DNA of 64,000 bases, taken from contig JABAKD010000001.1 in the NCBI GenBank assembly GCA_012845835.1, forward strand, positions 16,568,226 through 16,632,225, in the 5' to 3' direction. The translations under genes were made by a program, and so were the position numbers. Every line of letters starts with the position of its first letter. Positions within the stretch are counted from its first letter, which is position 1. The DNA is from Undaria pinnatifida (taxonomy: Eukaryota; Sar; Phaeophyceae; Laminariales; Alariaceae). Shown here in pieces: positions 11,892 through 30,539 of this stretch. The notes below the pieces were generated by a model that was given only the letters and a program-made list of their open reading frames with translations, was not told where the DNA came from and made no database searches.

Positions 11892-12585
11892 CGTCACGGG
11901 TGGACAGCCCCCCCCGAGGTGACAACGTCGAGAACCATACCATACTTTGCGAACACACATTGTCAAATTTAACTCATCACACCGTGCTTTTAAATCAGAC
12001 TAAAGCCTTGATTTGAGCCAACGTTAAAAGCGAGTGCACTGCTAGTGGGATTAAACAAAGCATAACCGTATCGTCGATCGCCACAAGAGTAGAGACGGCG
12101 AAACATGGCTCGTCATGTTCGTAGAGTCCAAGCCTGGGTGCCCTGACCGCCTCGTGGTCTGACGAGTGTTCATATCTTCGTTGTATTAGAGGACAGAGAG
12201 GAGAGAATGAGCAGAGAGCAGAGTGAAATATATGTCGTGGGTTCGAATCTCACCGACTTCATATTTCCGCCCTTTTCCGGGAAAGGCAACAAGGAAATAA
12301 CGTCTTTGCGAGCGTGCGCGCTGGAGACGTGAATGGTTATGATAGTTCGCTCCTGAGTACTACGGTAGTGCGTGGCGAGGGGAGAGAGCCCTGGAGACCC
12401 CTGATACGAAGTCGGTGAGAGTCAATTGGCAGACTCGCAAGTATATCTTTTGTCGGTGATATAGAACTACCCACTGGCCCACGTAGTCACGTGACTACGT
12501 GGTTCAGTGGGTAGTGCTATGTAACCAACACGTCACCCGTAGACAGCCCCATCCTTGGTGACAACGCCGAGAACCGTACCATACG
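11892..12585. repeat. pair of ~55-bp direct repeats
   Basis: 'CCCGTCACGGGTGGACAGCC..CGAGGTGACAACG.CGAGAACC.TACCATAC' occurs at about 11889-11945 and, diverged, at about 12530-12578. A related stretch ('GACGGCGAAACATGGCTCGTCA') lies near 12095. Between them are SINE-like tRNA promoter remnants (box B GGGTTCGAATC near 12240). Confidence 0.7.
12450..12531. repeat. ~82-bp near-perfect palindrome
   Basis: The symmetry centre lies between 12490 and 12491 (CACGTAGTCAC / GTGACTACGTG). The inner 50 bp (12466-12515) differ from perfect symmetry at only one 3-bp step (GCC opposite GTT). The symmetry continues outward with a few mismatches to about 12450 and 12531. In single-stranded form it would give a long hairpin. 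Confidence 0.9.
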
Positions 12586-12814
12586 CTGAGGGGATTTGCC
12601 AAGCTGCGAATCATTTGATTCGGGCTCTTAGGGTGTGCAAATGCTCCAAAGTTAAAATAACGGTGCGATGGTTGTTGGCCTGACAACGTGTGTCCTAAAC
12701 CTGTCGTATGTTTACACAAGTTGTGACCATGGCAGGGTTGAGCCTGTTCGCCCGAAATAGTTCTGTGGGACCAAGGATGGACGACAAAGTGCAATAAGAC
12801 TCATTATCCTGGGC

Positions 12815-13142
12815 TTGGTACGAAATCGATTGATATGTAGACTATATATTTTTTCACACACATCTACTTCCCAGCTTCTAGACTTGGTCACAGGTGTCGT
12901 CCCTTCTTCCCCCCGTTTCTTGCCTTCGATTTCTATCGCGCATAGGGTTGAGCAATTCCCCTGCTCGTCGATTTTTCATCGAGTGTTGCTAACTCACGCT
13001 CTCGCGCTTTCCGCAAGTCAATTTGTGCACAAGAAAAAGTCCCCACGAATCTATGCTCCTGTATGAACTCGGGGGGATTCGAACTCACGAAATTGACCTA
13101 TGTCAGACTCGAGGATAACCTGATACGCCACCGGGGCGAGCT
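12815..13142 (-). mobile_element. tRNA-derived SINE, variant B, with head
   Basis: Read on the minus strand, 13142-13055 looks like a tRNA gene with RNA polymerase III boxes: box A TGGCGTATCAGGTTATC and box B GAGTTCGAATCC. The body (GGAAAGCGCGAGAGCGTGAG, GTGTTGC.. , CTATGCGCGATAG, GACACCTGTGACC, AAGTAGATGTGTGTG) follows and ends in an A/T-rich tail. TAGACTA occurs at both ends and could be a short target duplication. The head does not fold as a functional tRNA. Confidence 0.7.
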
Positions 13143-13226
13143 ATAGACTACCCCATTAGCTCCGCGGAATACCTTCCCATTTGACCCGTCGAGGTCGCGG
13201 GTTCGAATCTCACTGGGTTCGGACGT
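13142..13226 (+). repeat. second tRNA-like SINE head, divergent
   Basis: On the plus strand, CCATTAGCTCCGCGGAATACC resembles box A, and CGCGGGTTCGAATCTCAC, 50-60 bp later, is a good box B. It lies back to back with the minus-strand head of the 12815-13142 SINE. T-stem pairing is absent, so this is not a functional tRNA gene. A further box-A-like fragment (CCGTTAGCTCGAAAGGTAG) lies near 13412. Confidence 0.55.
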
Positions 13227-13439
13227 TTTTCTGCGAAGACACATTTACCCATGTGTCCTTGACCCCAAGTATTGGAATATAGTTTGGGTAAGCACGTACG
13301 ATCGTACCTGGTATGCCGTATACGGATATACGTCATACAATGCGTTGCAGATATCCCGCCGACACGAGGGGGAGAGCCTTACCCTGGCCAGGGCAATCGA
13401 GCGATCTCTTACCCCGTTAGCTCGAAAGGTAGTACCTTT

Positions 13440-15796
13440 CACATATCATAAGCACTTGCTTCATCATGACCTACGTCTACGTAGACTAGACTATAGTCAC
13501 AGCAAACTTACCGTCATCACAGCGAGTACATACCAAATGCATGCAGTGGGTAGGCGAGGGAGAAGGCCCATGCTCTATCGTCGATGGTAGAGGACGGGGA
13601 TAATAAGGAGGGGAAAAGTCTCCGGACGATGCCTTCGATGCTGAAATATGAGGAGATTAGCATGAAAAACAGTACAACGCCTACCGCGTCCCGTTACGTG
13701 CCTGGTACTGCATATCGTGGTAGACAGGAAAGAGGGGTCTGGGACATTCTACGGGGATGTATTGCGTTGTTTGCTGCCTCCTGTTCCTGCGTGTTCAGCA
13801 TCTTGTATGTGTAGTATTTGTATGATCGTGCTTGCAGGTTGTTGTCGCGAGACCATAGGAGAGAGGATTGTTTGGAGGGCGTAAGGATGCTTGTTTCGTT
13901 ATCACGGCATCGGCTGTCAGATTGACCGAGCGATACTCAGCTATGAAAGCTGCGTGGTGGGCCGCGTGTTCTAAACTCCTGGTGAAGGATACGCTGGGTC
14001 GGTGACTCCGCTGGGTGCATGTGTATGTTTGTATCCACTCTTCTGTTTGGTCGGGATCGATCTGATCATTCATCGGAACAAAAAGGTTGCTGTTTGTTGT
14101 TTGTGCGCAACACACTCCAAATTGTATGTCGAATTGTACACACCAAGCAGCACAGCAGTAGTAGTACATGCATCGTCGAGAGCCAGAAACGGCGTTGCTG
14201 CATTGTTTAGCTTGCATGAAACAATCGAATCACACGTAGACACGTCGACACAACAACACCAACGACAACTTTCACGAATACACCGCCGCAAAACAGAACA
14301 GACGAACAGACCGACAATCGGCCAATTGGCAAAGGCCAGCACAGGTTTCGGTAAGAAACAAAATCGTGGAACTATAATTTTTTCACTTTGAGTCCTGCAG
14401 TGGGCAATTCGTGCTAAAATCGTGGAGGTGGAGAAAAGAATCTGATCGATATTCAGAGCACACGTGAGACCGACCGAAAACTGAGAACATCCGCGCTCCC
14501 AAGCCCCTGCCAAGCCCTACAGGAGCCGCGCAGTGCACAGAGAGACAGGAGCCCGTGTCTGGTGGGGGTAGGTGAGTAAGCCGCCGGTCTAACGCACTCT
14601 CGCAGGGGACGGATGGACGGCTTTTTTGGGGCGATTTTTTCTTCTCTAGACGAGTCATCTCGAAGAGTATATTATACCATACCTGGTAGGCATTCGTGGA
14701 GGGATGGCCAGAGAGAGCCCTCGGCGGAAAGAAGCAGCGGGACGGCGATGCCTTGCGGAGCCAACGTGGGGTACCCATGACAGAAGCGTGACCACTGCAC
14801 CTAGACGTGTAGTCCCAGATTGAGACGGGGATCGTCATTATTCTAGTGCTCCCAATCCAGTTTGTTTGGCTTGGCTTGGCAGATGGCAGTCTGACCCTCG
14901 TCTGAGCTCCTAACGCGCAGAGATCTTGAAATTATCGCGAAGCCGGGGCAGGAGGAGGCGTAGAGTGCTGCGCCAGAGAATATAGTCCTACTGCGGCAGA
15001 GCAAGCCGGAACGTGGTTGGAATCAGAGAGAGGGGGGTGTTTCGCCTCGTTTCCGCCGCGAATGGAACAACTCGTGTTTTGTTGGAAAACGAAAAGCAAA
15101 CATCGTTTGTTTTTCTTCCTTTGAGGGGCTGCGGCTTTCTTCTTTTTGGCAGTCAAATATCAAAAGCAGGGTATTTTCCCATGAATAAGAACACCCTCTA
15201 CAATGCCGGTTGATTAGTGCTGGTTTCCCGATATAGTGCTTGTAAAATCGCTTGGCGCAACTACGAAACCACAATGGTGGCACTGTGCGGGCTAATGCCG
15301 TTTTCGATACAATGCTGGTATTCCCGACTGGCATGTACCAGCGTTATAGCGAGGTCCACTACTGCGTGATAATGAGAGAACCAAACAGAACAGCAGACGA
15401 ACCTTTTTGGTTTGTTTCGACTGCCGCGTATGACGCCCTGCTATGCAACGCAAGCAAACGAATCCGACTACCGCTTGCGTGCACTCGTACGTCACCCTCT
15501 CAAACAGTCAGCGCCCCCGGAGCTTTCAAGGTTCATCACGGCACGATGTACGTGGTCTATCCTCAAAGGGTGGGGCTTTCCACGCCCCGGCCCCTTGCCC
15601 CCGAGTAGCTTCTGTTTTCTGCGGAGTGTCCGCAGTTCTTGATGAAATGTGTCGGCATTCCCATCCCTCCGTTCGTTTTTCCGCACTATGCACTGCCCAA
15701 CGCTATCTGTCACTGCTCTTTGTACCACAGAAAAAAGCAGCAGCTACCAACTCGTTTGTTCTTCGTGCGGGGCTTGCTTGCTCCTTAGGCAGAACC
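13440..15796. other. region upstream of ARF, no gene seen
   Basis: Overlapping open frames of 100-150 aa occur on both strands at 13795-14513 and 14383-14838, but none resembles a protein family and none joins the ARF frame. (GGCTT)n-like sequence lies near 14860-14885. The ARF promoter and any 5' untranslated exon should lie here; I cannot place them. Confidence 0.4.
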
Positions 15797-23806
<8,010 letters not shown>

Positions 23807-24049
23807 GTTTGCTGAGGGGGGAAGGGGGGAGGGAGAGTCTTGCGGCCACTCTCTCCAAGAAAGTGGGATTGCTGATGGGGAAGGAATGGAGGTCTTGGGG
23901 CACCGTGATCGGCTCTCGGCCGCCCTCTCCGAGAGAAAGTGAGCTTGCCGAGGAGGAAGGGACGGGAGTCTTGGGGCGTTGGAAACAAGGCTGGCTGCCG
24001 TCTGCCCTTTGTCACAGGTTGATGCTCGGGATGTAGTTGGGGTGGTGTG

Positions 24050-24290
24050 CTGGTGAAAGAAGAATTCGCATTTCCGGGTTGGTCCTTGTACCCCCCCCCC
24101 CCCCTCCTGAAGCATGTTGGGAGCTGCGTGAAGAAGGATTCGCTTGCGGGTTAGGTCGTACTGTTCTCCTTCCCCCCCCCTCCGCACCCCTGATTCGTAT
24201 TTGGCACGGGTAGCTTCTGGGAGAAGGATTCGCTTCCGGGTTTGGTCGTTTTATCCCCCCCCCCTGAAGCATATCGGCACGGAGGCATTT
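24050..24290. repeat. ~85-bp repeat, three copies, C-run containing
   Basis: GAAGAATTCGC or GAAGGATTCGCTT(G/C)CGGGTT, then a pyrimidine stretch ending in a run of C, then CTGAAGCAT, occurs three times downstream of ARF. It may belong to the same duplication-prone stretch as the C-terminal copies. Confidence 0.7.
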
Positions 24291-24775
24291 TTTTGTAAGT
24301 TGATCGTCCAACATATTTTCGGAGTTGGTTGGCGCTGTAGGCGGTGGCGGTGAGGGGAGGCAGTTAGACTGGCGGTGGCAATGGTCCCTTAGTAGAGGGA
24401 GATGGTGATCAGGCGTAGCTCATGAAACCCTCTACGCAGTGTTGGCAGTGTATTTGGCACGGCCTTCTGTGAGGATACGGCAGAGGTGAAGGAGGGAGGG
24501 TAGTGTTACGTGAGTTGGCCTCCATATACAAGTGACGCTAGCGGGAGAGACTGATGTGCGTTGTACGCGCTGCCGTTTTTTGCATAGCACTCGAGCGAGA
24601 GACTCTTTGGCCATCCGTGGCTGAGCTGATAATTATTTTTTTAGGGAGGGACAACGCAGATATCACTTTGAGGAGGGGGGATGAATGGATGTCTGGCATG
24701 TTGGGGGGTCGTGGCCGATCGACCCCTGTTAGTGGCACGAGGCTGAGAAGTCTTCCGTCGCTTGAACGAGATGCA

Positions 24776-24812
24776 GGGGGGGGGGGGGGGGGGGGGGGGG
24801 AGGAGGGGGGGG
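24776..24812. repeat. long poly-G tract
   Basis: A nearly uninterrupted run of about 30 G, followed by AGGAGGGGGGG. Its length is likely unreliable in any assembly. Confidence 0.9.
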
Positions 24813-26404
24813 GCGTGTGGATGATATTTTGGAGTGTTTTGTCGCTGTGATGCGCTCGAATCCCAACTTGCGTTAGACAGTGTAACTCTTGATTGGGGAT
24901 GTGGTCTACGGTAGGGCGGGGCGAAGGGGGCGGGGTTGGGAACTGGACGTCACTTTATTGTGTTATATAAGCCTGGGGGCGTGTACGTACTAGCCTTGGC
25001 GTGGCGCGTCTGTCATCCTTGAGGATCGATATGGCCACCAGAAATGGCCACCATGTGGCCACCTTTGGTCGTTAGGTGGCAGGAGTAATGACAGCGCTGA
25101 AGTCAAAATGATGCATCCATCCATCCATCCATCCTGATACTGCAGCACTTGGGCAGGAGGGTGGCATTGCATCCATCCTGATATTGCCGAGCTTTGAGGG
25201 AGGGGGGGGGCTTTGGAACAAGACCCGCCCGCGTCTTACCGTAACATGTGGTTCTGGGAGGGTATGTATTTTTTTTCCTAGCCCGATTGAATCCATCAGT
25301 GTAGTTCCCCATGAGCACTGTTGTAATTCCTTCCCCTGCCTTGCCTCTCTGTGCGTGTAGCCGTTGTCGCTGTGACACGTGGGATGCCTGCCGATAATGC
25401 ATTTCCACTCTTTTTCATGGGGGAGGTGTACAGTTTTCCCGACTGCCCAGCTATGAGAACCCCTCGTTTGGACTGATCGCAGTGTACAGAGAGGGAGACA
25501 CGTATGCTTCTGTTACACGCTTGCTTTCGATCGTATACGCCCTTTATCAGCAAAGAAAACCCTTTTCGACTGATGGATCATAAGATATTCATGCGCTGTT
25601 ACACGCTCTCGATTGGTGTGAAGGGCGGCGTGCGCTGCGGTACGCGCGAACGCTTGGCGCAAATGCGTAGGGGGAGTTTATACACTCTGAAAAGAACTGT
25701 CACGTTTTCTTGTTCGTGGCAGATGGCCCAACGAGTCTGTACCCAGTATTCAGTCAGAGGTATCGTTCGTTCTGTTGAGGTATGTTATTTTTTGTGGTCG
25801 GCGGTCCGTACAGCAAGTGATATATTTCCCCCCATAAATACCGACGCCGATGTGGGTAAAAGGTAAAAGCCCAACTGAAGGCACCGAACTCTTTCATGGT
25901 CGCACGCAATAACATTGACGTTGATTTCGTAAGAGGGGTTACCCACTGCAAGCTTTTCTTGGAAGTATAACATGGTAAGACGCGATTGTGTTGAGATCTT
26001 AACCGGAGCTACCGTCGCGTGAGGTTTGGATGAAGGCTTGCTGTTGGCGTGTACATACTACCTTTTTCGGCACTCACTCATGTTGAAACGGGTTTATTCA
26101 CAAGTCCCCAGATTACCGTCAACCCCTGTTTCTTTCACCTCGAAGCAGAAGACGGTCCAACCTGAAACATACTTCAGCAAGTACTCTGGGGAACAGCACG
26201 CCAACTCACATAGTGGGCGCTGCATTTCATCTTAGTTACTAGGTATTCTGGCACATGCTGCGGTAGGGATGCTCCCTAAATTTCGAAGGCTTTTCACCTG
26301 TGAGTTATACCTCACCCAAAAACAAACTCTTCGAGAAAACGTGTAATGAACCCGATGAATCGCCGTGAACCTTCTACATTTTCGTATATAGTAGTATGTA
26401 GAGG

Positions 26405-26698
26405 AGTAGTCATCCCACGCTAGGGGTGCAGCAGATCTTGAGAAGTTTCTGAGCTCCTCCTGTCGCGAGGAGCTCAACATCTCACCCGACACATGACTTC
26501 GAAGACGTTCGTTTCGCGCAACCCGACCAACATTATTTCTAAGCGCAATTATTAGTAGGCCTAATAAAGCAAGAGTATGCAGGTAAAATCATGATACCAG
26601 GTACGGAGTACTAATCAGCCGATAGTTCGACACTTGAGGAGCTCAACTGGTTAGAAACGTTTGGCACGAAAAATTCAATCCCTACCGCGGATGATTCA
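26405..26698 (-). mobile_element. MITE family F3 copy
   Basis: Left end AGTCATCCCACGCTAGGGG and right end CCCTACCGCGGATGATTCA are inverted copies. Internal landmarks are GAGGAGCTCAACATCTCACC, CATGACTTCGAAGACGTTCG, CGCAACCCGACCAAC and GACACTTGAGGAGCTCAA, all shared with 3270-3548 and, reverse-complemented, with 52703, 53125 and 63074. Confidence 0.8.
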
Positions 26699-27723
26699 TG
26701 GCCTAGGTTTACGACTGTCCGCAGCCTAAAAAAAATGAAATCAGGGTACCAGGTAGTAAGCGGTACGCTCGGAGCAGCACGCCAATGCTTACCGGTGGCG
26801 CTGCATTACAGCAGTTAGTTGGTTAATATCGTATACCAGGGTAAAATAGCCCGGAAGAGAACACACCCCGGGGTGGGACGACTTTCAGGGCCAATTTTGG
26901 GGGGGGGCATAGTCTACACAACCGAAAACGGTTGCTTTGGAAAGATGTCGAGATGTGTCTGTCGTTAGACAGAAGAAACGTTGAATGAAAAAATCCCGCG
27001 TGGGGACGTAGGGTGTCGGTGCTGGGTAGGTCGCCTCTACCTCCATGCATCATGACATATCTCGGGTATCCACTAGACTATAGTCTATACTTCGAAGTAG
27101 TCTACTATTCGTTCAATGCTCGAAACATCACACAACACCAGATAGATATCGAAACACACGCTGATCCGGCGGGGTGTGTTTCACCTTGAAAGTATCGACT
27201 ATTATTTCTGGGAACCATCTAGTACCACCTGGTATCTCTTCATATTAGAGCTATGACACTGACATGACACATCATGCAGTTCATTAAAGAAAGCTGACGT
27301 AGTGTCGCGTCGTCTCTAGACTATAGCTTACACATTTACATACAGCGCTCCATCACAAAAACAGGATTGATCGGCGTTTGTTTGCTCTGTCAACTATTAG
27401 TCTAATGATCGCTAATATTCTCAATATCAACCTCCCTGTTGTCGAGAAAATCGGCAACAACCTTCGAAGATGGTCGGAGGGGGGGTGTCAGCTAGCGTGT
27501 TACTTAATACGGTATATTATAGCATTCGCGTTGACACCGTGAAAAAACACGCTCAGGAGTGATGTATCGCGGGATCATAGTCTTTGATAATCGCCACAAA
27601 AACAATGCACTCGACGTGGACACGGCCCAAAGTTCGTTTATTATGCCTTGTTACGAGTATACGAGTGGAAACGTTATTGGTCGCTTGACCCTCAAGCCAC
27701 CGCTAGAACAAGAAAAACTGCAA

Positions 27724-27773
27724 CAATAACAATAATAATAATAATAATAATAATAATGATAATAATAATAATG

Positions 27774-27838
<65 letters not shown>
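27724..27838. repeat. (AAT)n microsatellite
   Basis: About 38 units of AAT with two TGAT interruptions. Its right flank AATAATATTAGTAAT matches the right flank of the (AAT)n tail at 23165, so it may also be the tail of a lost SINE. Confidence 0.9.
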
Positions 27839-27841
<3 letters not shown>

Positions 27842-28505
27842 CTCGGAGTAATAATATTAGTAATAGGTAGCCGGTCAGGCGCAACAACAGCAAAAGCAGA
27901 GTTGGTTGGCATCAATGATGTCAGGTAGGGTATGATATGATATCGTGTGATTGCCAGGGGACGTCCTGGGTTCATCCTCGGGGTTCCCAGGTAGATTGAT
28001 AATATAGACCTTACAGGGGGGGGCATAACAGATACTGCTGGTGCTGGTGGGAACAGTGCACACAGCGGTCAGTCTTCTTGTTAGTTCTTGGGTTTTTTAA
28101 ATCTGACGGCGGGTCCTGGACTCTGTGAGACGGCAGTTTAGGCCTCCTGTGACCTATGGCGGCGGTGATGTATTTACCAGTTTAGTGCGGGAACTACATA
28201 AAGATGTGGCTGATGCAGCCCAGAACAACCGTCTCCGCCTGACATTGATTGGTGGTTGACAAGGTTCCACATGATTCATGTCATTGCGTTCCATGCTTCA
28301 ACAAAAAGCTCCAGGTAAATACAGTGGTGTTTACAAACAGGGCCCGACAAGGTAAGAGGTCAACAAGAGCCGTCAAGGGCGTACCAAGCTATTCTCCCCC
28401 GCTGAAGACGACCAAGCAAGAAGGAAGATCGTTTGAACATTACACAGCAAATAGATTGTGCGAGAATCACATGATCCCGGCGACCAGTTTCCAGAAGGGC
28501 CCCAA

Positions 28506-28568
28506 AATGCTGCGAACGGCGTGTTGCGGCCCCGCAGGCGTGTTGCGGCCCCGCAGGCGTGTAGCGGC
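28506..28568. repeat. 22-bp GC-rich tandem, ~3 copies
   Basis: GGCGTGTTGCGGCCCCGCA is repeated twice perfectly and a third time as GGCGTGTAGCGG. No gene is associated. Confidence 0.85.
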
Positions 28569-28664
28569 GGGGGGGAAAAGGTGAGGCGGAGGGCCCCCGG
28601 AGACGTACCCCGCGTAGCTCGTAGGTGTAAGTGAATGTAAAAGCACTATTTACAATCGTTGCGC

Positions 28665-28745
28665 GAGATTTCTTGCGAAACGTTCAAAAACGTCAGCTGT
28701 GAGCTCGATCGATTTAAAGGTCGATACTACTGTAGTATTTGGCAT
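28665..28745 (+). repeat. dispersed repeat F6, partial
   Basis: Contains 'ACGTCAGCTGTGAGCTCGATCGATTTA', which fits the F6 consensus ACGTCAGCTGTGAGTTCGAC plus GAATTTAGGGTC. Read antisense it gives the short peptide ELTADVFERFARNLAQR, the hallmark reading of this family. Confidence 0.6.
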
Positions 28746-29851
28746 GCTTGCACGCGCGCTGTGCAGCTCCTCCTTACCTTGCAGTTGGAACGCATCCGGT
28801 TTACCCCAGCAATCTCGGCCGCATCGTCTTGCAAAAAGCCTTGTAACCGTCATTTCCCCCTCTAGAGCCCTCAAGAGGGTGGCAGGCCAACGTTGTTCGG
28901 ACTAACCAAACTCCTTAAGTGGTTCAGGGGGGGGGGGGGAAGAATACCAACTTCGTGACTTCCTTTCTCAGCGAATCAGACAAAACTTCTGATGATGACG
29001 ATGACGATGATGATCTCATATTACAGCTCATTTCCCTGAAATCTAACCCGTGGTAACATAGGAAGGGAAAAGAAATCGCCCCGATGGAAGGAAAAACAAG
29101 TACAAAAAAATACGTAGACCGCAGTGCCAATGCGCAAGGGAACGGCACTACGGGCTGCAGTATACAATTCCGTGTCATTTGCAAACAAAAAAACTGGTAT
29201 AGTAGTAACATGGTTGCTCAACAAATACAACCAATACAACCAATACCCCGCTTTCTTAACACATCAGCCAACATCACGTTTGCTCACATCAGCCAACACC
29301 ACAAACTACCAACGAATCATCTGCCAACACTACGACTCTCAACGAATCATAATATCCAACGCAACACCGTTTCAGCGAATCGGCAAACACAGCAACAGTG
29401 TTGTCAGCGAATCCGTCACAACTGCGATGCCATAACTTGTGTGTTGGGAAAATACCGTGGATGGCGGTGGTTTCTACTGTCGTTTGCCGTTTTATTGGTA
29501 TTGGAGTACCACCAAGGTTCTGTTACTGCTGTGAGACGTCTCCCTCTCGATTACGGGCCTCCTTTTTTCGTCTGGTCTTGGCGATGTCGTTTGCCTGGCG
29601 ATTGCGCAGACAAACGGAAGGGGGGGGGTAGCGTGGGCGGGGTCGGTGAGGTAAGCGCTACTTTTGGTAAATGAACGTACCAAAACTTCACGAATTTTTC
29701 AACGCTGCTGAAATCCGTAAATCATGTACAAACATGCATGCATCATTTTCTGTCTCAATGCACGCATTTTTTTACTATCCTATCGCTGGGGTTTGATAAT
29801 CCCTTTGGAACAACATAAAAAAATAACGTGGAACAAAAATGACTACGAGTA

Positions 29852-30128
29852 AGACACGCTACGGTAGAGGCACACCCAGCTTTTTCCCTGCAAGGGTCGT
29901 CACTGGAGGTCTTAAGCCTCGCAAAAAAAAACGATTCCTAGTTAAAAAAAGAAAGTGCAACCGGATGAAGCAAACCCATGGCCTACTGGGATACAGCCAA
30001 CTTATATAGCAAAAACAAACGACGACATTCCGACGATGTTGTTCATAGGTTAAGGAGCCCCGTCATTGAGAAAAATATTTCAGCCAAAAAATGGTATACC
30101 TTAATACCTCCATCGCGCCACGCGTCCC
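29852..30128 (+). mobile_element. MITE family F1 copy
   Basis: Begins GACACGCTACGGTAGAGGCACACC. Internal landmarks are AGGTCTTAAGCCTCGC, GCAACCGGATGAAGC, CCCATGGCCTA and TTAAGGAGCCCCGTCATTGAG. It ends with TACCTCCATCGCGCCACGCGTC, the inverted counterpart of the start. Confidence 0.8.
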
Positions 30129-30372
30129 TTGCACATCGGACACACCACGCAGCCCGGGCTACTGGGGTAGGAGATGGGTCCAAAGTGCAAGATAGGTAGA
30201 TGTACGACGCGCGCGCACCGATAACACTTGTACAGAGCTGCATTCTCTTCCTGGACGGGTCATTATACCACGTTTACCCGGTTTTGTCAGTTCGACCTGG
30301 GCCCGAAAACGGTCAGACGCGGGACTAAACAAGGTTTTTACAACAACAAAAAAAACTCACATATATGTAAGC

Positions 30373-30539
30373 TCAATCTCTCAGGGGCAACGCAAAATAT
30401 CGCCGAAAGCTGACCTGCAGAAGAAACAGTTCATCGTCGATCTCGCCCAAGTACTCGTCTCCTTCGTAACAGCCCTCGAAAGCTTGGAGAAGATCGGCGT
30501 CCTTGTTTCTGGCTAAGGACATCAACGTCGAGGCGACAT
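30373..30539 (-). CDS. lipoyl-like gene exon 6 (helical tail)
   Basis: Starts after TGTCCTGCAG, completes an Asp codon, then VASTLMSLARNKDADLLQAF, then EGDEYLGEIDDEL. It stays open to TGA at 30375-30373. Confidence 0.6.

Larger units (their letters stand above)
24820..30370. other. intergenic region, repeats only
   Basis: I see no coding region here; separately listed elements occupy part of it. CATC tetranucleotides lie at about 25112-25132. The remaining open frames (up to ~110 aa) have no recognisable features and often overlap each other. In particular I found no E2 catalytic-domain exon (no HH...DG active-site motif) on the minus strand that could extend the lipoyl-like gene. Confidence 0.45.

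Noticed and set aside
13055-13226. Functional tRNA genes
   Set aside because: Box A and box B words are present, but acceptor and T-stem pairing fail, and the sequences are attached to SINE bodies.
27648-28026. Long poly-Ile, poly-Tyr and poly-Leu frames
   Set aside because: They are translations of the (AAT)n microsatellite; the same applies at 22938-23506.
24000-30373. Downstream E2 acyltransferase exons for the lipoyl-like gene
   Set aside because: I searched the minus strand for subunit-binding and HH..DG catalytic motifs and saw none; the last exon reaches a stop in frame.
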